Positions 19,628 through 22,116 of a stretch of DNA of 22,116 bases are shown here, one piece after another. The translations under genes were made by a program, and so were the position numbers. Source of the stretch: a virus. Positions within the stretch are counted from its first letter, which is position 1, and each line of letters opens with the position of its first letter. Below the pieces are notes generated by a model. The model searched no databases and was not told the origin of the DNA. It was given only the letters and a program-made list of their open reading frames with translations. The stretch lies in IMG/VR virus record IMGVR_UViG_3300001298_000018, positions 1 to 22,116 of that record. One strand, written 5' to 3'.

Positions 19628-20094
19628 TGGTTCATTCCGGCCAAGAGGCCTCCATACCTGTCGCGGATGAAGCGCCCCGTCGCATCCAGCTTTCCCGCGC
19701 GAAGGGATGGCGGAAGCCTGAGAACACCGTGAGCGTCGCTCGACCTGGTCGCTGGGGGAACCCCTTCACCATCTCTGCGGCTGTGGAGTCGGGCTACGCG
19801 GCTCCCGACACCGCTCAAGCCTTCGTGGTCCAGTGCTTCCGAGACTGGAACAGCGCCAATAGGGCTGAGCGCTGGTGGATGGGGCCGGAGAGCGATCTTC
19901 GCCGTCGTCCATTCGTGGAGGACATAGGCCAGCTGCGCGGCAAGAACCTTGCCTGCTGGTGCCGCCTCGATCAGCCCTGCCATGCCGACGTGCTGTTGGA
20001 GATCGCCAACCGATCCCCCATCCAGCACGGGTACGAAGCCGAAGGCGAAGTCTCCCCTAATCTCAAAGCCAAGGCACAGGGAGAGGGCGGATGA
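19627..20094 (+). CDS. DUF4326-family protein
   Basis: A 155-residue protein; AGGAGG and GGAG precede both the ATG at 19627 and the GTG at 19624, so the exact start is open by one codon. DUF4326 hallmarks are present: PRRIQLSRAKGWRKPENTVS, VARPGRWGNPF and the C-terminal LRGKNLACWCRLDQPCHADV with LLEIAN. The conserved Cys/Trp/His cluster CWC...CH could be catalytic or metal-binding. The family is common in phages and has no established function that I can name. A polar tail follows. Confidence 0.88.
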   Translation: MVHSGQEASIPVADEAPRRIQLSRAKGWRKPENTVSVARPGRWGNPFTISAAVESGYAAPDTAQAFVVQCFRDWNSANRAERWWMGPESDLRRRPFVEDIGQLRGKNLACWCRLDQPCHADVLLEIANRSPIQHGYEAEGEVSPNLKAKAQGEGG

Positions 20095-20387
20095 GCGACT
20101 TCCACGACAGACTGTCCGCCATGCTCGCCAAAGAAGCGACCGCCGCCAGCAAGGCCCCCGACCGTCACGAGCGCATGGGCGACATGATCGAAGGGTTGGC
20201 TCGCGGTCTGGGCTTCACCGTCGCCATTGCAGCGAACGGCAACGCCGAGACCATCGACACGATGATCTCCGGGGCTGAGCGCTACGCCTTGGAGGAAGCG
20301 GCGGACAAAGCGCCCTTCGCTCAGTTCATGGCGATGGCACGTGGACCCCGCACCCCCACCACACCCCCTGATGGAGAGGGACGATGA
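20091..20387 (+). CDS. Unknown small protein (98 aa)
   Basis: Starts at an ATGA overlap and ends in an ATGA overlap. It has an N-terminal helix (MSDFHDRLSAMLAKEATAAS), a central Gly-rich hydrophobic part (MIEGLARGLGFTVAIAANGN) resembling a short alpha/beta segment, and a proline-rich end. No family recognised. It is too hydrophilic for a membrane protein. Confidence 0.65.
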   Translation: MSDFHDRLSAMLAKEATAASKAPDRHERMGDMIEGLARGLGFTVAIAANGNAETIDTMISGAERYALEEAADKAPFAQFMAMARGPRTPTTPPDGEGR

Positions 20388-20608
20388 GCGCTGCATTCAC
20401 AATCGGATTGCTTCTCGCCGTGTACACCGCTGGCATGATGGCCTGCCTGTTGCGGGGCTTGCATCTGCACAACCGATACTTGGGGCGTGACGAGCAAAAA
20501 ACAGAACGAGGCGTGGTGATCAGCCTGTTCTGTTTTGCCTGGCCAGTTCTTCCTCTGGTCTTGCTTGTGATCGACAGGGCCTCCGACGACCGCAGAGGTG
20601 ACGAATGA
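20384..20608 (+). CDS. Small membrane protein, two TM segments (74 aa)
   Basis: Hydrophobic stretches AFTIGLLLAVYTAGMMACLL (about 4-23) and VVISLFCFAWPVLPLVLLVI (about 44-63) flank a basic, polar loop (HLHNRYLGRDEQKTERG), with a charged C-terminus DRASDDRRGDE. The positive loop favours an N-out/C-out hairpin with the loop in the cytoplasm. The ATG overlaps the upstream stop. Role unknown; small hairpin membrane proteins near integrases are sometimes exclusion factors. Confidence 0.7.
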   Translation: MSAAFTIGLLLAVYTAGMMACLLRGLHLHNRYLGRDEQKTERGVVISLFCFAWPVLPLVLLVIDRASDDRRGDE

Positions 20609-20835
20609 GCGCCGCGAACGACAGCACGCCGACCCGCCGGGTCCGACTAGAGGGCGCCGCCGACATCGCCAAATATCTCGGCCGGCCCGAGCGATGGGTC
20701 TATCACGCGCGGGAGAAGGGCTGGTCCTGCCCGATCCGCAAACGCGACGGGATCGGCCTCTACGCCTTCCCGGACGAACTGGACGCTTGGCTGGAGGCTG
20801 ACGAGACCCTAGCCACGAACGTGCGCGTCGCGTGA
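20605..20835 (+). CDS. Excisionase-like (Xis/AlpA type) HTH protein
   Basis: A 76-residue protein immediately before the integrase. Residues about 14-65 (RLEGAADIAKYLGRPERWVY, HAREKGWSCPIRKRDGIGLY, AFPDELDAWLEA) form a MerR-like winged helix-turn-helix as in HTH_17/excisionases. Excisionases bend att DNA and steer the integrase toward excision. The gene pair order, xis then int with 54 bp between, fits. It could alternatively be a transcription regulator of the integrase. The ATGA overlap with the upstream membrane-protein gene ties it to the early operon. Confidence 0.8.
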   Translation: MSAANDSTPTRRVRLEGAADIAKYLGRPERWVYHAREKGWSCPIRKRDGIGLYAFPDELDAWLEADETLATNVRVA

Positions 20836-20889
20836 CGGATGACATCGGCGGCCTGACGTGCCTGTATGCGGCACGCTCAGGGGCTCCAC

Positions 20890-22116
20890 ATGGCTAACGT
20901 CCGCAAGATCAAGAACCGGCCGCGCCAGGACGGTAGCGTCAAGGTCAGCTGGCGCGCGACCTGGGCTGGCCCTGACGGCGTCCGACAGTCCAAGAACTTC
21001 GACCTGAAGGGCGAGGCGAAGGCGTGGCTGGACAGCGTGTCGGCCGGGCTGGTCGGCGGCTCGTCCACCATGACGGTGACGCAGCTGGCCGAAGCTCACA
21101 TCGCCAACTTCCACGGCCTCGTCAGGGCGGGCGCCCGGCGCACCGGGACGGCGGACGGCTATCAGTCGATCCTCGACACCCATATCCGCGACCACAAGAT
21201 CGGACGCACCCGGCTATCCAACCTGCGGTCGCCCGACATACAGAGCCTCCTTGACGAGGTCGTCCAGAGCGGCGGCTCCATCAACCTCGCACGGCAGATC
21301 AGGCGCTCTCTAGTGACGTGGTGCCGGTTTGGAGCCCGGCGCGGCTGGCTGTTGGCGAACCCGGCTCAGGCCTGCGCCGTCGAGGGTGATGGGGAAAAGG
21401 CCGATAGCGAGCCCTTCTCCCTGCCGTCGAAGGAGCAGCTTGCCGCCCTTATTAAGGCCGCGACCGAGAGCACCAACCCTGAACGCGACAGCGCCGTGGT
21501 GCGCATCCTCATGTTCGGCGGGCTGCGGATCTCGGAGGCTCTCGGCATGGCCGACGACGCCGCAGTTGTTCGGACGACGGGCGGCAAGCTGCGCGTGAAG
21601 GAGCGGCTCGACCGCTCGCATCGGACGCTGGATCCCCCGAAGACGAAGAAGGGCCAACGCGACGTGCCGATCGGGCAGACGACAGCCCTTGCCGTGCGCG
21701 CCTGGCGCCTGAAGCGCGGGCCGGTCGGCCACTTCAACCATGTCGACGGACGGCGCGAGCGGCGGCTGATGCCTGGCCGTCTGTTCCCGAACCCGAAGAC
21801 CGGCGAGGGCGTGTGGGGCTACGAGGACTTCATCCGCGACTGCTGGATGCCGCTGATGCGCGCGGCGGGGCTGGTGATGATGCTGCCCGACAGCAAGGGC
21901 AAGAACCGCCCGGTTGCGGAGTTCAAGCCCCATGTCCTGCGCCACGTCGCCGTCAGCCTCTGGCTCGCGCAGACGCCGCAGCCCAAGCCGAAGAAGGTTC
22001 AGGAACTGGTCGGACACGCCACGCTGAAGATGACGATGGACACCTACGGCCATCTCTGGCGTGACGAGGAAGAGGACGACGCCATCGCCCAGGCCAGCGA
22101 GCGCCTGATTAGCTGA
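20890..22116 (+). CDS. int: Tyrosine site-specific integrase
   Basis: From ATG 20890 (AGGGG about 7 nt upstream; an ATG at 20866 adds eight residues) the product has 408 residues. An arm-binding N-terminal part with basic residues (VRKIKNRPRQDGSVKVSWRA), a SAM-like core-binding domain (about 65-150) and the catalytic domain follow. The visible active-site residues are Arg213 (GGLRISEAL), Lys near 251-254 (KTKKGQRDVPIG), His348-x2-Arg351 (HVLRH), His376 (LVGHATLKMT) and nucleophile Tyr386 (MDTYGHLW). It integrates and excises the phage genome by strand exchange at att sites. The stop codon is the last base triplet of the window, so the att site should lie just beyond or upstream of xis. Confidence 0.95.
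   Translation: MANVRKIKNRPRQDGSVKVSWRATWAGPDGVRQSKNFDLKGEAKAWLDSVSAGLVGGSSTMTVTQLAEAHIANFHGLVRAGARRTGTADGYQSILDTHIRDHKIGRTRLSNLRSPDIQSLLDEVVQSGGSINLARQIRRSLVTWCRFGARRGWLLANPAQACAVEGDGEKADSEPFSLPSKEQLAALIKAATESTNPERDSAVVRILMFGGLRISEALGMADDAAVVRTTGGKLRVKERLDRSHRTLDPPKTKKGQRDVPIGQTTALAVRAWRLKRGPVGHFNHVDGRRERRLMPGRLFPNPKTGEGVWGYEDFIRDCWMPLMRAAGLVMMLPDSKGKNRPVAEFKPHVLRHVAVSLWLAQTPQPKPKKVQELVGHATLKMTMDTYGHLWRDEEEDDAIAQASERLIS

Noticed and set aside
21310-22053. A 247-codon minus-strand frame opposite the integrase
   Set aside because: Antisense to the catalytic domain; no ribosome-binding site or recognisable motif.
1-22116. CRISPR array, rRNA, IS element or transposase
   Set aside because: No spacer-repeat array, rRNA-like stretch, terminal inverted repeats or transposase motifs were seen by eye.

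Overview
The window reads as the early-gene half of a temperate-phage genome (prophage) from a GC-rich alphaproteobacterium. Caulobacterales (Caulobacter or Brevundimonas-like) is the best guess. The inference rests on a GcrA-like protein, a GapR-like segment, leaderless-looking regulator starts, strong G/C bias at third codon positions and alphaproteobacterial phage families. No rRNA, tRNA, CRISPR array or IS element was seen, and no structural phage genes are present. The right edge is exactly the stop codon of a tyrosine integrase, so any att site lies just outside.

Left arm (1-5583, minus strand): a tightly overlapping early operon read leftwards. It starts with a small Cro-like HTH protein, then two proteins of unknown function (one perhaps CII-like), a GapR-like/RMF-like fusion, a RuvC-like resolvase, a GcrA-like regulator, a LexA-type winged-helix protein, small unknowns, a DnaB-type replicative helicase and a truncated gene at the window edge. 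This is the replication module, and it carries homologues of two host cell-cycle and nucleoid regulators.

Centre (5583-9915): the immunity and cargo region. A 94-bp divergent control region with three copies of a 19-bp operator-like sequence separates the Cro-like gene from a rightward XRE repressor-like gene. Two small membrane proteins and a larger AlbA_2/HATPase regulator follow the repressor and end at a rho-independent terminator. This looks like a lysogeny-expressed cassette. A small unknown, a disordered acidic protein, a lipoprotein and another unknown come next, separated by two more hairpin terminators.

Right arm (9915-22116, plus strand): a second early operon. Two further copies of the same operator lie just upstream of it, and a 30-bp element is 26/30 identical to the one facing the left operon, so one regulator pair probably switches both arms. 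The arm carries small ORFs, an NlpC/P60-like protein lacking the expected cysteine, a PD-(D/E)XK exonuclease, a RecT annealase, an ExoX-like DEDDh exonuclease, an HNH/DUF968-like protein, a cytosine-C5 DNA methyltransferase (with a long second reading frame over nearly all of its length), zinc-finger and RMF-like small proteins, a DUF4326 protein, an excisionase-like HTH protein and the integrase. Most neighbours overlap by 1-4 bp (ATGA, TGATG or GTGA), indicating translational coupling.

Function names rest on motifs read by eye; no database search was possible. There is no gene-free stretch longer than 300 bases: the largest gaps are 8380-8576 and 9740-9914.
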